From: Ichthyosporea sp. XGB-2017a
Lineage: Eukaryota > Opisthokonta > Ichthyosporea
Direction of reading: 5' to 3'
Length of the DNA stretch: 38,226 nt
Assembly: GCA_002811675.1 (NCBI GenBank)
Contig: PDIM01010317.1
Location: forward strand, 181,129 to 219,354
Translations under genes and position numbers: made by a program
In this document: piece by piece, positions 7,947 to 18,217 of the stretch
Position numbering within the stretch: the stretch's first letter is position 1
How the letters are laid out: every line of letters begins with the position of its first letter
The notes under the pieces: model-generated
Seen by the model: only the letters and a program-made list of their open reading frames with translations
Databases searched by the model: none
Told to the model about the DNA's origin: nothing

Positions 7947-10430
7947 ATGGGACGGCGTGGAGGAAAGAAGAGGGGGAGATCAGAAGAGCCGGAAACAGAG
8001 ACGGAGGGACGAGGAGCAGAAGGAGGGGGAAATCCCTTAAAGATTCGATTGAGGCTAGGGCAAGGCTCCGAAACAGCAGGGGGTGTAACTGGGGATTCCG
8101 TCCTTGTGGGAAGTGGTAGCGAAGAGAACAGTGGTGGAGGTGGTGTTGATGGGAACAAAGTGTTTAAAATAACCTTCCGGAGTGGTGCTGCAGGAGGAGA
8201 TGCGGCCGCCAAAGTTATTGCAAATGGGATGGAGGAGAGTGGCGGAGGGGGAAAGAATGACATGGGGGAAGGAGGAGAAGCAGGGTTCAGTATTGGGGAG
8301 AGTCCCTCGAAGAAGGCCCGTACAGTTAGCGGGAGCAGCACTGGGTACCGGAGTGATGTAGACACCAGCTTGCGGGCAATGTCACCATCGGTGGTGAGTG
8401 ATAGTGCTACGGGAGCTGCCGGGGGACCAGAAGCCGCGGCCTTGGGCAAAGTCCTGAACAAATTACACACTTTTCTCTGCTCCAAGGACGAGTATATGTT
8501 CTTTGCGAAACCAGTCGACAACTCCATTGCCCCAGGGTATGACCAGATCATAAAAGAGCCTATGGATTTCGAGACTATGCAGAAGAACATTGATAAAGGT
8601 GTGTATGAGAGTGTAGAGCAGTATCGAGTTCATTATGAACTTGTAATGAGAAACGCAATGACCTACAACACTCCGGACACTATATACCACAAAGTGGCCA
8701 AAAAGCTGCTCAAATCGGGCCTGAAGAGCATTGAAAAGGAAAAAAATGCCCTGGATAGGATGATAAACGCCTATCGCAAAAAAACAAGAGAGAAGCAAAA
8801 GAACCTTCTTGCTGGAGGTGGAGGATCTGGCGCACACTCGACCGCAGGTAGCTCTGGAGGGGGCAAGGGAACAGGAAGAGCAGCAAAGGACACTCCGCCT
8901 AAAGGTTCCCGTGGTAGACCAGTTCGGGAGACCATTGATGCCCCAGTCGAGAACCCGAAACGGGTGGAGACTACTGCCAAAATTGCCAATGTTAATGCGG
9001 CCCAAAGACTCGCCGAAAAATACGCCCCAGGAGTGCTCAAGTATTCAAGGAATGAGAAAGGTGAAGTTGTGTTTAATGATAGTGACAATTCGCCTACTTT
9101 AAAGATAGTCTCCAACGCTGTGGATTACGAGAAAACGATTCCTCGGCTTCGACATTTCAGTACTAAGGCCCCTGTGCTCCCACATGATAAACCTATTCTT
9201 GAATATGAGCGTAACAAGATCATTCCTGTGAACTACCTGCTTACGGGACCTTACTCGAGCATGCTTCCGAAGTATGACAGTTCGAAATCAAACCTGTCCA
9301 AGCTTGATTCAGACCTGTTATACCTGACCTATGGGGACAGGGCCGGTTTGCACTATGCCAACAATGTAAGAAACTTTACGAAAGACACCAAATACGATGT
9401 GCGAAAGCACATAGATGAAATCCTAAATTGCCTAACCAAAGGCGGGGATGAAGTCGTTAAGGATATGGACGAAAAGGCCAAAGAAAATGAACGCATTGCT
9501 GACAAGGCAGCCAACCAAAATCTCACCGACTGTGAACCGGACTCTAATGTTCTTTTAACCCAGAATGAGGTTGAAAATTTGAAGAATGCTGAGTCTGTGA
9601 AAGATGATAATTCATCATTTCTTAAACAAGTTGATGCAGTCGTTGTTTCTGCAGAAGGCTCTGCGGGAGCAAGAGAGCCCTTGGAACCTGTTGAGAAAGC
9701 TTCTTCAAGTGTGAGTGGATATATACAGGCTCTTCTTGATCACAATTTTTACCTAATGCGAGAGCTGAAACTAAAGCAGAACGAGAGGCTTGTGCGTGGA
9801 AGCATTGATCCTTCTGAAGACGAAATTAAAATTGCCCATCGTATTACCAATAACTTAGCATTTCTGAGTGAATATACATCTCCTGGAAATTTAGTAACAG
9901 AAGAAGAGCTTAAAAATGCGGTAGAGCACGGCAATCCACCTGAAGCCATTGGATCTTTTGGAAAGAAAATTAGGATTGATGAATTTCGTGCAACGGAAAG
10001 TGAAAATTCTGGGGAAGATGAACAGGAAGCGCGCCTTGCATCACTGAAAGCCGCGTTGGAATGTCCTGAAAATGATAATCCTTCCAGTGAAACTGTTTCG
10101 AAGGAGCCTACAACAGAAGCCGATGACGTCGCCGATGATGCCAACGTAAAGGGGCAGACGATTGAAGGAGTAAGCGGAAATACAGGCAATGATAGACAAA
10201 TGACAGATGCATCAGATAAGCCTGCTGAGAAGGAAGTACGAGAAAAGGAAGATGAGGATGATGCTCCTAGGGAGCCATCTTTAGAAAATGGTAATGCGAA
10301 AGTTATTGGGACTGAAGCGTCTTTGGAAAACAACGATGAAAGCTCAAAAGGTGAAGCAGCTGATCCCATGGAAGTAGACTCCACCGCTGCTAACTCTGGT
10401 GGAGTGCAAACTGAAATTTTGCCTGTTTAA
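7947..10430 (+). CDS. BRD7/BRD9-like bromodomain protein
   Basis: Predicted protein of 827 aa. The first ~160 residues are Gly/Glu-rich and basic. A single bromodomain lies at ~166-268, with the Tyr-Asn pair (240-241) that contacts acetyl-lysine, in AMTYNTPDTIYHKVAKKLL. EPMDFETMQKNI matches the BRD7/9 form of the ZA/αA region. The following ~300 residues (from about 335; NAAQRLAEKYAPGVLKYS, then LTYGDRAGLHYANN) resemble the DUF3512 region specific to BRD7 and BRD9. The C-terminal third is acidic and probably disordered. BRD7/9 are subunits of SWI/SNF remodellers (PBAF and ncBAF), so a nuclear chromatin role is expected. It is a single-exon gene. AATAAA at 10641-10646 is a plausible polyadenylation signal. 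It shares a divergent promoter with the CDK12/13-like kinase. Confidence 0.88.
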   Translation: MGRRGGKKRGRSEEPETETEGRGAEGGGNPLKIRLRLGQGSETAGGVTGDSVLVGSGSEENSGGGGVDGNKVFKITFRSGAAGGDAAAKVIANGMEESGGGGKNDMGEGGEAGFSIGESPSKKARTVSGSSTGYRSDVDTSLRAMSPSVVSDSATGAAGGPEAAALGKVLNKLHTFLCSKDEYMFFAKPVDNSIAPGYDQIIKEPMDFETMQKNIDKGVYESVEQYRVHYELVMRNAMTYNTPDTIYHKVAKKLLKSGLKSIEKEKNALDRMINAYRKKTREKQKNLLAGGGGSGAHSTAGSSGGGKGTGRAAKDTPPKGSRGRPVRETIDAPVENPKRVETTAKIANVNAAQRLAEKYAPGVLKYSRNEKGEVVFNDSDNSPTLKIVSNAVDYEKTIPRLRHFSTKAPVLPHDKPILEYERNKIIPVNYLLTGPYSSMLPKYDSSKSNLSKLDSDLLYLTYGDRAGLHYANNVRNFTKDTKYDVRKHIDEILNCLTKGGDEVVKDMDEKAKENERIADKAANQNLTDCEPDSNVLLTQNEVENLKNAESVKDDNSSFLKQVDAVVVSAEGSAGAREPLEPVEKASSSVSGYIQALLDHNFYLMRELKLKQNERLVRGSIDPSEDEIKIAHRITNNLAFLSEYTSPGNLVTEEELKNAVEHGNPPEAIGSFGKKIRIDEFRATESENSGEDEQEARLASLKAALECPENDNPSSETVSKEPTTEADDVADDANVKGQTIEGVSGNTGNDRQMTDASDKPAEKEVREKEDEDDAPREPSLENGNAKVIGTEASLENNDESSKGEAADPMEVDSTAANSGGVQTEILPV

Positions 10431-10731
10431 GCGACTCTTATGTTCACTATATCTTTGTCACACACTTGAGTTCTCTTTTCTCAAAGGCATCGTGAGTTTG
10501 TTTTTCTACACGTACAATCGCTTCCATCCTTTATTTTCACAGCTCATTTCATAATTCATAATTTGCGTTTCTCACCGAACATTTCCCTTCTCTTTCTGTC
10601 TTACTTTTTTTTTAGACGTACGCATATGCCATGGCTACATAATAAAAAACTAAATAAGTCTACTCGAATGGAATGAAAAACTGAGGCGCCAACCAATATC
10701 GATATTGGAATTGAGGGTGCAAAAGATTAAT
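10431..10731. other. Convergent 3' spacer
   Basis: This holds the 3' ends of the bromodomain gene (plus; AATAAA at 10641-10646) and the asparaginyl-tRNA synthetase gene (minus). No gene is seen. Confidence 0.6.
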
Positions 10732-12426
10732 CTAGTGGTAGCATATTCTTCCGTGCCTGGGGTAGGGCACAACATCCCTGATATTGTCCATCCCCGTTAC
10801 ATACATCACAATCCTCTCAAAGCCTATCCCAAAGCCCCCATGGGGACAACTCCCGAAGCGCCGTAAATCTGTGTAGAAAGTATACTTGGGATCTTCTTTA
10901 AACACCCCTTTCTTGTTTGTGTGCCCCATTCCATGTCTCTGCATGCTTTCCAGAAGCACATCAAGCCGTTCTTCACGCACACTTCCCCCTGCTGCTTCCA
11001 GAACCTCCGGAAGAAGCAGATCGAAATTTGATACCGTTATTCGATTCTGTTCAACACTTCCCTCGCTTTCCGTGTTCACGCGCATATAAAAAGGTCTCTG
11101 AACAGCGGGATAATCTGTAACAAAAACGGGTTTGTTGAAATGGGAAATAAGGCTTTGCTCATGCTCAGAACTAAGATCATCGCCCCAAGACAGGTTACTG
11201 GTTGGGGAAACTTCTCTAAGGATATCTACTGCATCGGTATAAGTGATTCTCTCAAACTCACATTTACAAAAATCCTCAATTCTCTTCACAAGATCTACCT
11301 TGGTCAGTCCAGAAAGAAACTGCAGATCCTCTTCCCGCTCTTTCAGGACATGGCGGGCCGAGTACTTGAGCGAGTCCTCCAGCACCCCCATAACATCTTC
11401 TTTTCCTCGCGTAAAGGACAGTTCTGCTTCCAGCATATAAAACTCGCTCAAATGACGACGCGTCTGCGAGTTTTCTGCGCGGAAAATGGGACCAAATGTG
11501 TACACCCGCCCCATTCCCGCAGCAAATGTCTCCGCATGCAACTGCCCGGACACGGAGAGATAAGTGGGCACTCTGAATGGCGCTGTATAGGTGCTTTTCC
11601 CGTCGTCTGATCTCAACACTAAAGAACTTTCCTTGCCTTTCAGCCCCTCCAGCCCCTCCTTTTCCTCCGCTGGCACTCGATTCCACACCTCAAACATGTC
11701 CCCCGCCCCCTCACAGTCAATGGTCGTCAACACAGGTGCTGGGATCTGAAAAAAACCTGCAACCTGCTGATAAAAAACATTCAAATGAAGCTGCAATGCA
11801 CTCCTGATTCGCATAACGGCCCGGCTGCTCTGTGATCGGGCACGGAGATGCAATGCAGAGCGCAGCTGCTCGAGGGAATGGGTTTTGCCGGACAAAGGAT
11901 ACTTCCCGCCCCCGTGATCCACCTCACCCAGCACCTGGACAGCCTCCCCAATCACCTCATACAGGCCACTCTTACCTGGCCCTTTCCCCACACTCCCCTC
12001 AGGCCTCCCTTGTAGCACCCCATCTACACGTACACACGTGCCTGCAGGGATCTTCCTCCGCCCAGCCTCGTCCTCCCCACGCGGCAGCACCACTTGGATT
12101 CCCTCCTGCGTGCTTCCATCCTTCACCTCCACAAACACCCCGTGCTTGGTATTGGTGGATTTAAACACCCAGCCATTCACCTGAACCCGCTGCATCACCT
12201 GGGCAGACTCCCCAGCAGCACCAGCACCCGCAAGGATCTCCCGAATAGACTCGGGCAACGCACCACTAGAACTTGACCCCGAGGGGGAAGAGGAGTAGGA
12301 ACAAGACGAGAGATACATCCCCAACCTCCCAGTCCCACCGGGCCTGTACTGATCCCTCGCAAACCACCTTCCCCTGTACCCCTGTCCTCGAATCTGCAGC
12401 AACAGCCCCTGCACAACCACCCTCAT
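10732..12426 (-). CDS. Asparaginyl-tRNA synthetase, probably mitochondrial
   Basis: Predicted protein of 564 aa that charges tRNA-Asn with asparagine. An Arg-rich, acid-poor N-terminus (about residues 1-60; MRVVVQGLLLQIRGQGYRGR, then a Ser-rich stretch) looks like a mitochondrial targeting peptide. The OB-fold anticodon-binding domain follows (VQVNGWVFKS near 81, FVEVKDGS). The class II core shows YLSVSGQLHAE (near 289-299), motif 2 FGPIFRAENS with FRAEN at 315-319, and motif 3 GFGIGFERIVMYVTG from 531. The pattern is of the bacterial/organellar AsnRS type, with SGQLHAE rather than an AspRS signature. An insertion at ~253-280 (EEKEGLEGLKGKESS) separates the early core strands. It is single-exon, with its start at the ATG at 12426. 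It is divergent from the MAPR gene across 346 bases. Whether a second, cytosolic AsnRS exists elsewhere cannot be seen. Confidence 0.93.
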   Translation of the reverse strand: MRVVVQGLLLQIRGQGYRGRWFARDQYRPGGTGRLGMYLSSCSYSSSPSGSSSSGALPESIREILAGAGAAGESAQVMQRVQVNGWVFKSTNTKHGVFVEVKDGSTQEGIQVVLPRGEDEAGRRKIPAGTCVRVDGVLQGRPEGSVGKGPGKSGLYEVIGEAVQVLGEVDHGGGKYPLSGKTHSLEQLRSALHLRARSQSSRAVMRIRSALQLHLNVFYQQVAGFFQIPAPVLTTIDCEGAGDMFEVWNRVPAEEKEGLEGLKGKESSLVLRSDDGKSTYTAPFRVPTYLSVSGQLHAETFAAGMGRVYTFGPIFRAENSQTRRHLSEFYMLEAELSFTRGKEDVMGVLEDSLKYSARHVLKEREEDLQFLSGLTKVDLVKRIEDFCKCEFERITYTDAVDILREVSPTSNLSWGDDLSSEHEQSLISHFNKPVFVTDYPAVQRPFYMRVNTESEGSVEQNRITVSNFDLLLPEVLEAAGGSVREERLDVLLESMQRHGMGHTNKKGVFKEDPKYTFYTDLRRFGSCPHGGFGIGFERIVMYVTGMDNIRDVVPYPRHGRICYH

Positions 12427-12772
12427 GACTACTCACCCCTCTCTCCACACAAGTTACAACAAATCCAACCAGTCCTGCAACAACAACACCAACAACAACC
12501 AGCTGCAGGGACACACACAGCTCCTTTTAATTTACTAATATTAGGGGTTAATTACCACACAGCTACACTACTGTAACTCTCAGCTGACCCATCACCTGAT
12601 CCTCTCCCCTCTTGTTGTTATTAGTACAGCTACACAGGACAGCTTTACTTTAAGTCCAGATCTGGCACTTTAGCCTGCTGTGTTGCTATCAATCCCGTTT
12701 ATCCCACAGACCCGCGTGTGTGTTTATTGTTGGACTTTGTGTGCGTTCTGTTGCTTTTGATATTAGGAGAAA
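12427..12772. promoter_or_regulatory. Divergent promoter, AsnRS / MAPR
   Basis: A 346-base region between head-to-head start codons. It contains a CAACAA-rich stretch near 12470-12500 and TTACTAATATTAGGGG near 12533. No clear TATA element at a useful distance. It probably holds both promoters and 5' untranslated regions. Confidence 0.5.
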
Positions 12773-13501
12773 ATGTATCTCAATCTAGATTATTATTATC
12801 AATACTCTTCCGTGGCCGAGACCGTAGCAGGAGTGTACGAGGAGATTGTCCAGAGCCCGCTTAATATATTCCTCTCCGTGGTACTCCTGCTGCTGCTGGC
12901 TTATAATCTCGCTTTGTGCGTGGCTAATGCGGCAGAGGGGAGAGCGAGAGGAGCCAGTGGGGGGGAGGAGATCCCAGTGGATCTGAATGCGAGGTACGAA
13001 GCGGCACAGGAACGTCAAAGAGCTGCACTGATAGAGGCTCAGGGGAATAAGGCAGCCAAGCAAGAGGATCCCAATCACGATCCCAACCATGACGACAGCA
13101 AGGAGCCTGAAGGGCCAATGAAATTTACCTTATCCGAGCTGCGCTCCTATGATGGACGAAACGGGGACCTGATCCTGGTAAGTGTGAACCACCGAGTGTA
13201 CAATGTGTCCCAGGCTCGCCGCTTCTATGGGCCCGAAGGACCCTACGGCTTGTTTGCGGGGCGGGATGCCAGTAGAGCACTGGCCAATGGTGATCTGGAT
13301 CCTGAGTCACTGCAAGGGCTAGAATGGGATAGCCTGGAGAACTTCACTCGCGAGCAATGGGACAGCCTGAGGGGATGGGAGGGAACATTTGCCAAGTACC
13401 CTGTGGTTGGGATCCTTGTTCCTGACACGGACAAGCACTCAGTGAGAAAGCCAAAGGCATCACATTTTGGAGACTCTGAGGAAGATATTGTTGAGCACTA
13501 A
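12773..13501 (+). CDS. Membrane-associated progesterone receptor family protein (PGRMC-like, cytochrome b5-like fold)
   Basis: Predicted protein of 242 aa. A single N-terminal membrane segment lies at ~29-52 (NIFLSVVLLLLLAYNLALCV), followed by a Glu/Gln-rich linker and the MAPR domain at ~116-217. The stretch FYGPEGPYGLFAGRDASRAL is close to animal PGRMC1. Tyr152 and Tyr158, the positions that in PGRMC1 surround and ligate haem, are both kept, as is the Lys208-Tyr209 pair. The two His ligands of true cytochrome b5 are absent, as is normal for MAPR. Family members bind haem and support cytochrome P450 and sterol metabolism in the endoplasmic reticulum; that role is inferred. It is single-exon, with AATAAA at 13663-13668. 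It converges with the aldehyde dehydrogenase gene. Confidence 0.92.
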   Translation: MYLNLDYYYQYSSVAETVAGVYEEIVQSPLNIFLSVVLLLLLAYNLALCVANAAEGRARGASGGEEIPVDLNARYEAAQERQRAALIEAQGNKAAKQEDPNHDPNHDDSKEPEGPMKFTLSELRSYDGRNGDLILVSVNHRVYNVSQARRFYGPEGPYGLFAGRDASRALANGDLDPESLQGLEWDSLENFTREQWDSLRGWEGTFAKYPVVGILVPDTDKHSVRKPKASHFGDSEEDIVEH

Positions 13502-13755
13502 CAAAGGAACAGCGTCCATCCCTTCCCTTCTTTGAGAACATTTTCAAAATTATTTGTTCACAATACACGTGCTTCGGAAATTTATTTTATATTTATTTCA
13601 ACAAAATGAGAGTGAAAGAGGGGGTGTGGGGCGCATGTAAGAGATGCTTGACAAAGAAGATCAATAAAACCCATCACATTAAGGTCCCTGTATCTTTTCC
13701 CCGTAGAGAGTAACACACACAGGCTTCTAGGTTTACTTGAAAGAGAAGGTGTATA

Positions 13756-15500
13756 CTAGTTCAGGAACTTCTCCATATACTCTTTCAGCATGCCATTCTG
13801 GTATGCATACCCAATCGCACAGGCACTGGCCAGCATAGCATAGCGCATCCAGGGCAGCGGGGCACTCTTGTGAGGGCCTCCTACCCCAAACAGAACCGCA
13901 TTGAGGATGTCAAGGCGAGATTGCTGGTAGGGTGGGTAGCGAAGAGCAGTGTTAACGAAGTCCAATCCTGCTGCTTTCTTCAGCACAGATCGTTTGTGGG
14001 AAAAGCACTCAAACGAGGCCTGTCCGTGGTAATTACCCATTCCAGAATTACCCACCCCACCAAAGGGAAGTGAATGTACCGAGATGTGCATCAGAGTATC
14101 ATTGACACATGCGCCTCCAGATGATGTCTCGTTGAGAACTTTATCCGATTTGGACGAGTCATTTGTGAAGACGTAAAGCGCAAGAGGCTTCTCGCGATCA
14201 TTGATAAACTCAATAGCCTCATTCACACTCTCCACATTGACAATGGGGAGGATAGGCCCAAAGATCTCTTCCTGCATAACAACACTGTCCAAGGGAACAT
14301 TGGTCAGAACAGTAGGGGCAATGTACTTTGTATCTTTGTCTGTCTCCCCACCCAGAGCCACCTTGCCAATTTTCAGGAAGGAGGCAAGACGATCAAAATG
14401 ACGCTCAGTGATAATACGACCAAGGTTGGTAGATTTCTTAGGTTCATCGCCAAAGAAGGACTTAATGGAAGCCCGGATTGCTTCAACCAACTTGGGTTGC
14501 AACGCGCGACTGCAGAGGAGATAGTCGGGGGCGATACAAGTCTGCCCAGTATTGAAGAATTTTCCCCACACAATACGGTTAGCTGCTACATCCACATCTA
14601 CATCATCAAGGACCACACAAGGGGATTTGCCTCCCAATTCGAGAGTGACCGGAGTAAGGAACTTTGCTGCTGCTGCCATGACAATCTTGCCAACCATTGG
14701 GGAGCCGGTGAAGAAAACGTGATCGAAGCGTTCGTTCAACAGGGCAGTGGTTTGCGGAATCCCTCCCAGAATCACTCTGTAAAATTCATTATCGAGATAT
14801 TTGGGGATAAGCTCCGCCAGTACGGCAGACGTGGCCGGTGACAATTCCGAAGGCTTGAGCACACACGCATTACCGGCACTAATGGCACCCACAAGAGGAT
14901 CCAGAGCAAGCAACATGGGGTAATTCCAGGGTGAGATATTGGCCACCACACCCAAAGGCTCCGGAATGATCACAGCCGTGTCCGTCTTATTTGCAATCCC
15001 AACGGGCTGCGGGCGGGGCTGCATCCACTCGTGGAGGTGGGCACAGGTATGTTTGATCGCCCCAAGGGTCATGTACACCTCTCCCATCTTGGACTCCTCT
15101 GGGGACTTGCCAAGATCTTTGAATAGCGCCTCCGTGAACCTCGACTGGTTTTCATTCACCATTTCATACATGGCCAGAAGCTGCTCCCGGCGATATGCCT
15201 CGGGACGCAGCTTGCTTCCATTCTTACGGTACGCTGCCCGCACCTCGGACACAATCTGAATGCAAAAAGAAAAAGTAAAACAAACACCAAAGTTAGTAAC
15301 AATCATTCGCTTCAACACTTCAACACTTCAACACAATACGCATTCAGAAAGCAAGCGAGAGAGCCTAGATCCTTTTCCATTCCGTTCGGATACCGGAACC
15401 GGAACGGGCATCTACCCGGTGAGTAGTTAGTTTCATTTTTGACGTCCTTTCTCCTTCTCCTGCTTACCTTTGATATATTCTGAACTGGAGTATCAGCCAT
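13756..15500 (-). CDS. Aldehyde dehydrogenase, ALDH3 / fatty aldehyde dehydrogenase type
   Basis: This two-exon gene encodes 510 aa. Exon 1 (15500-15468) gives 11 residues, [12 protein letters not shown] 212-nt intron with GTAAGC donor and CAG acceptor follows, and exon 2 (15255-13756) continues in phase 0 with [13 protein letters not shown]. The joined N-terminus fits the ALDH3 start, which the exon 2 frame alone does not. The Rossmann and catalytic signatures are intact: [30 protein letters not shown] with general-base Glu217, and FNTGQTC with nucleophile Cys251. [10 protein letters not shown] and [13 protein letters not shown] are also typical of the class. The C-terminus carries a hydrophobic segment ([12 protein letters not shown]) like the membrane anchor of microsomal ALDH3A2. 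It oxidises medium- and long-chain fatty aldehydes to acids using NAD(P)+. The preference for fatty aldehydes and the ER location are inferred from family and tail. Confidence 0.93.
15256..15467 (-). other. Spliceosomal intron of the ALDH3 gene (212 nt)
   Basis: On the minus strand the donor reads AAG|GTAAGC and the acceptor CATTCAG|ATT, preceded by a T-rich stretch. Removing it joins an 11-codon first exon to the enzyme body in frame, giving a conventional ALDH3 N-terminus. Confidence 0.85.
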
Positions 15501-16173
15501 ATTGAGACAAACCAATCAATCAACAAGCACAACAAATAACCAAATCAACAAAAAGTAAAAGGTTGAACCAATTATCCTTCAAACCAAAACAACCACAGTA
15601 CGGCTAATATATATACTCGATACACAGCTTGTAGCTGCACTCCTCCTCCATCGGAAGTACTAAGAAAGACTGCCCTATAACTAAATTAAATGGAAAGAAA
15701 AAGAAAATTTTATAATTATCCTTCCGGTAGCCGCGGAAAAACTCCCCCCCTCAATCGTGCGGAGAATCCCCACCTCCAATCCCCCCCCAACACCCATAAC
15801 CCTACCACCCCGCCGCTGATTGGCTGATACCCCGCCCCCTCATCATTTAATTGGCTATTTATTTTGCTAATTTTTCTTATAATAATAATAAGCCTCCCTT
15901 CATGTCTTTCACTTGCACAAGAACTGTATACACCAGCAGTGGCCAGTGACGTAGATTTGGATTTCATTGTTATCTGTTGAAGGAGTTTGTTTTTTTTTTT
16001 CCAAAGATTTGTTTGCTTTGTAGTGACTTTTTTTTTTTTTTTTGTGAAAGAAAAAATCGAAAGAAAAGAAAGAACAACCCATTTTGAGCTTTTATAATTT
16101 TTTTGTTTTCTTGTTTTTTAGAATCTTGTTACACTTTTTCTACATATCTTATTTTAGAAAGCATCCATCAGTT
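15501..16173. promoter_or_regulatory. Divergent promoter, ALDH3 / BCH protein
   Basis: A 673-base region between head-to-head start codons. A TATATATA box at 15607-15614 lies ~107 bases upstream of the ALDH start, on the minus strand. Two T-runs (15988-16000 and 16029-16043) precede the plus-strand gene. Two pyrimidine-rich stretches ending in TAG (near 16121 and 16158) look like 3' splice sites, so the BCH gene may have a spliced 5' leader. CCAAT/ATTGG elements are present at 15776 and 15819-15853. Confidence 0.5.
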
Positions 16174-16899
16174 ATGAGTAGCGATACTGTTGGCGCAAGA
16201 AGTGACTCAATCTTACAGGCAAATACGATGGAGGGAGCCGTTCCCATGCTGCCCTTGGGTGGATCCCAGTCCTTGGATGATCACAATGGCAGTGACTCCG
16301 TAAACACCACCATTGACCTGGGGGAGGAGCAGGAACGGGAGCAACAAAAACAGCGAGCTCTGTATCAGCGGGGGTTTGATTTCATTAGTGGGGGAGGGGT
16401 GAACCACGATGGGGTGAATGTGGTTGTGTGCCATGGGTGCAGGGTACCAGAGGGAGCCTTTAATGCGGACCGCGAGCAGTCTGAAGGGGGCTGCTCTCTG
16501 TACGTGGAAGATATGCTTGTCTATGTACAATGCAAGCTAGAAGAGCTGGGCAGCAAAGGGAAGGGAGAGCCTTATGCGGTGGTTTACTTCCACGCGGGTC
16601 TGAAGGAAAGTCCCCCGTTGTGGTTTCTTCGAATGCTCCACGAAAGGTTTACACGCGAGGACAGGAAGAACCTTCGTGCGGTCTATCTGGTACACCCCAC
16701 GGACTCTCTGGCTGCCCTGGTTGCTGTGGTGAAGACATTCGTGAGCAGTAAAGTGTGGCAGAAGGTCCACTTTGTGCCCAATGTGAAGACCCTGCGTTCT
16801 TATGTTATTGTGGAGAACATGACCCAGCCTTTGGACAAGGAGGTGAAGAAGGAAGACCTGTGTCGCCAATGGTCTTGGAATGGCTGGGGTCTTTGGTAA
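16174..16899 (+). CDS. BCH / CRAL-TRIO-2 domain protein (BNIP2, GDAP2, p50RhoGAP type)
   Basis: Predicted protein of 241 aa from the ATG at 16174; a frame extending upstream would need a TTG start in T-rich leader. Residues 1-~70 are polar and acidic, with LGEEQEREQQKQRALYQRG. The BCH core spans ~75-225: an initial VNVVVCHGCRVPEG, then YAVVYFHAGLKESPP, an amphipathic stretch RMLHERFTREDRKNLRAVYL and the family hallmark VHPTDSLAALVAVVKTFVSS, followed by KVWQKVHFVPNVKTL. BCH domains bind small GTPases, their regulators or lipids. No RhoGAP or macro domain is attached, so it is a stand-alone scaffold most like the BCH portion of BNIP2 or GDAP2. It ends in an aromatic tail, WSWNGWGLW. AATAAA at 17048-17053 is a likely polyadenylation signal. 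Confidence 0.82.
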   Translation: MSSDTVGARSDSILQANTMEGAVPMLPLGGSQSLDDHNGSDSVNTTIDLGEEQEREQQKQRALYQRGFDFISGGGVNHDGVNVVVCHGCRVPEGAFNADREQSEGGCSLYVEDMLVYVQCKLEELGSKGKGEPYAVVYFHAGLKESPPLWFLRMLHERFTREDRKNLRAVYLVHPTDSLAALVAVVKTFVSSKVWQKVHFVPNVKTLRSYVIVENMTQPLDKEVKKEDLCRQWSWNGWGLW

Positions 16900-18217
16900 G
16901 AGGAAGATGGTAGCAGCCCCCACCCCTGTCTCGTACTGTAAATAGAAAACTTCCCGTTCACAAAAACCGAAAGAATATTGCTCATAGTCAATCTATCTAC
17001 TTTGTACATGTTTCAGATCGTAAAAAAATGAAAGAAAAAAGGATATAAATAAAGTGAATAACCTGGAGAAAAACTAAAGCTACCTTATTTTCTCTTTATC
17101 CTTTGTACATGTATCGCAAGTTAAATGTGCCAGTAATTTTGGACTGTGAAATATCGCCCATCGTACGTATATTAGCTACTCATAACCCTTGTATATAATG
17201 TACTAATTGGTCCATCCTCAGCTCTAAAGCTCGAAGCCTAGCCAGACCTTGAATTCCCTTTGGTATTTGTTTTCTATTTTACAGGACGTACTAGCTGCAA
17301 GTGGCCCAAAGGACACAACTGGGTGCTTTAGGAAAGCATGTTCAAGTTACTATCAACACATGAGTCATTCAATTCTGCATTCTTATATCGAGTAAAAAAG
17401 CCCTTGGAAAAGCCATTTTTACTTGTGTATGTACATAATTTGTTACAAATACATAGAAATAAATGCATGACGCATCATGCATGTTGTACAGTTGTGAGAA
17501 GCTATCTATGTACTAGACTGCTCGCAGCTACATGATGATATGTTAGATAAGCTGTACAAGAGAGCAAACATTAAAGTAAATAAATAAATAATAAAATAAA
17601 GCAGTACTGGTAAATGTATATAAAAAGCGGCGCTCAGATCAATAAAATTGCCTGATACGGAAATAGAATACCTTATATAGGCAGCGATGTTTACTCGATT
17701 ATCCGCTTTTGGGCATTTCGGCTGGAGGCGAGGAGGCTGGTTGTGCCAGAATTACTTACCATGCAGCTGCTTTACCAAATCGAATGGTACTGATTTGACC
17801 TATATCTAATATGATCTAGCTGTGGATAACTGCTAAAAAGTATAGAGCTGGTTATAATTTATGCTGCTTTGTTCTTCTAGCGACTGGTTCACGCAGCTTA
17901 ATACAGATATGGACTTTTGCTTTGAAGGAGATCAATAGCTATAGATTTTGTTATTGCGAAGACGGAAAAAAGGAAAAAAGAGAAGACACAAGGAAGAAAA
18001 AAAGTTCAAAGTTTCTCCGGGGAAGAATCAGCTGAAAAAGAAACTGATTTACTTTTTTTATCTTTGTTAATTGACAGTTTCAAGCATAATATCGTATCAG
18101 TTGAGTATTAAAGATCGACAATCAAGAAGTGAAGAAAGTTTAAAAGGGGGAAGGATCATTTGAAGTATTCATATAGGCACACCCACACAGCCGCGGTTTG
18201 AATGTATTCATTTATTC
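16900..18217. other. Long AT-rich intergenic region
   Basis: 1.3 kb between two plus-strand genes. It holds the BCH gene 3' end (AATAAA at 17048-17053), an AAATAAATAAATAAT run near 17580-17600 and purine-rich sequence near 17960-18010 before the WD40 gene. Short frames at 17338-17535 and 17687-17810 have no recognisable content. TTTGTGCAG at 18226-18234, just inside the next gene, resembles a splice acceptor, so an upstream exon may lie here. No RNA gene is recognised. Confidence 0.4.

Noticed and set aside
8463-9005. 180-codon minus-strand frame inside the bromodomain gene
   Set aside because: It overlaps the conserved bromodomain and has no recognisable content; it is a shadow.
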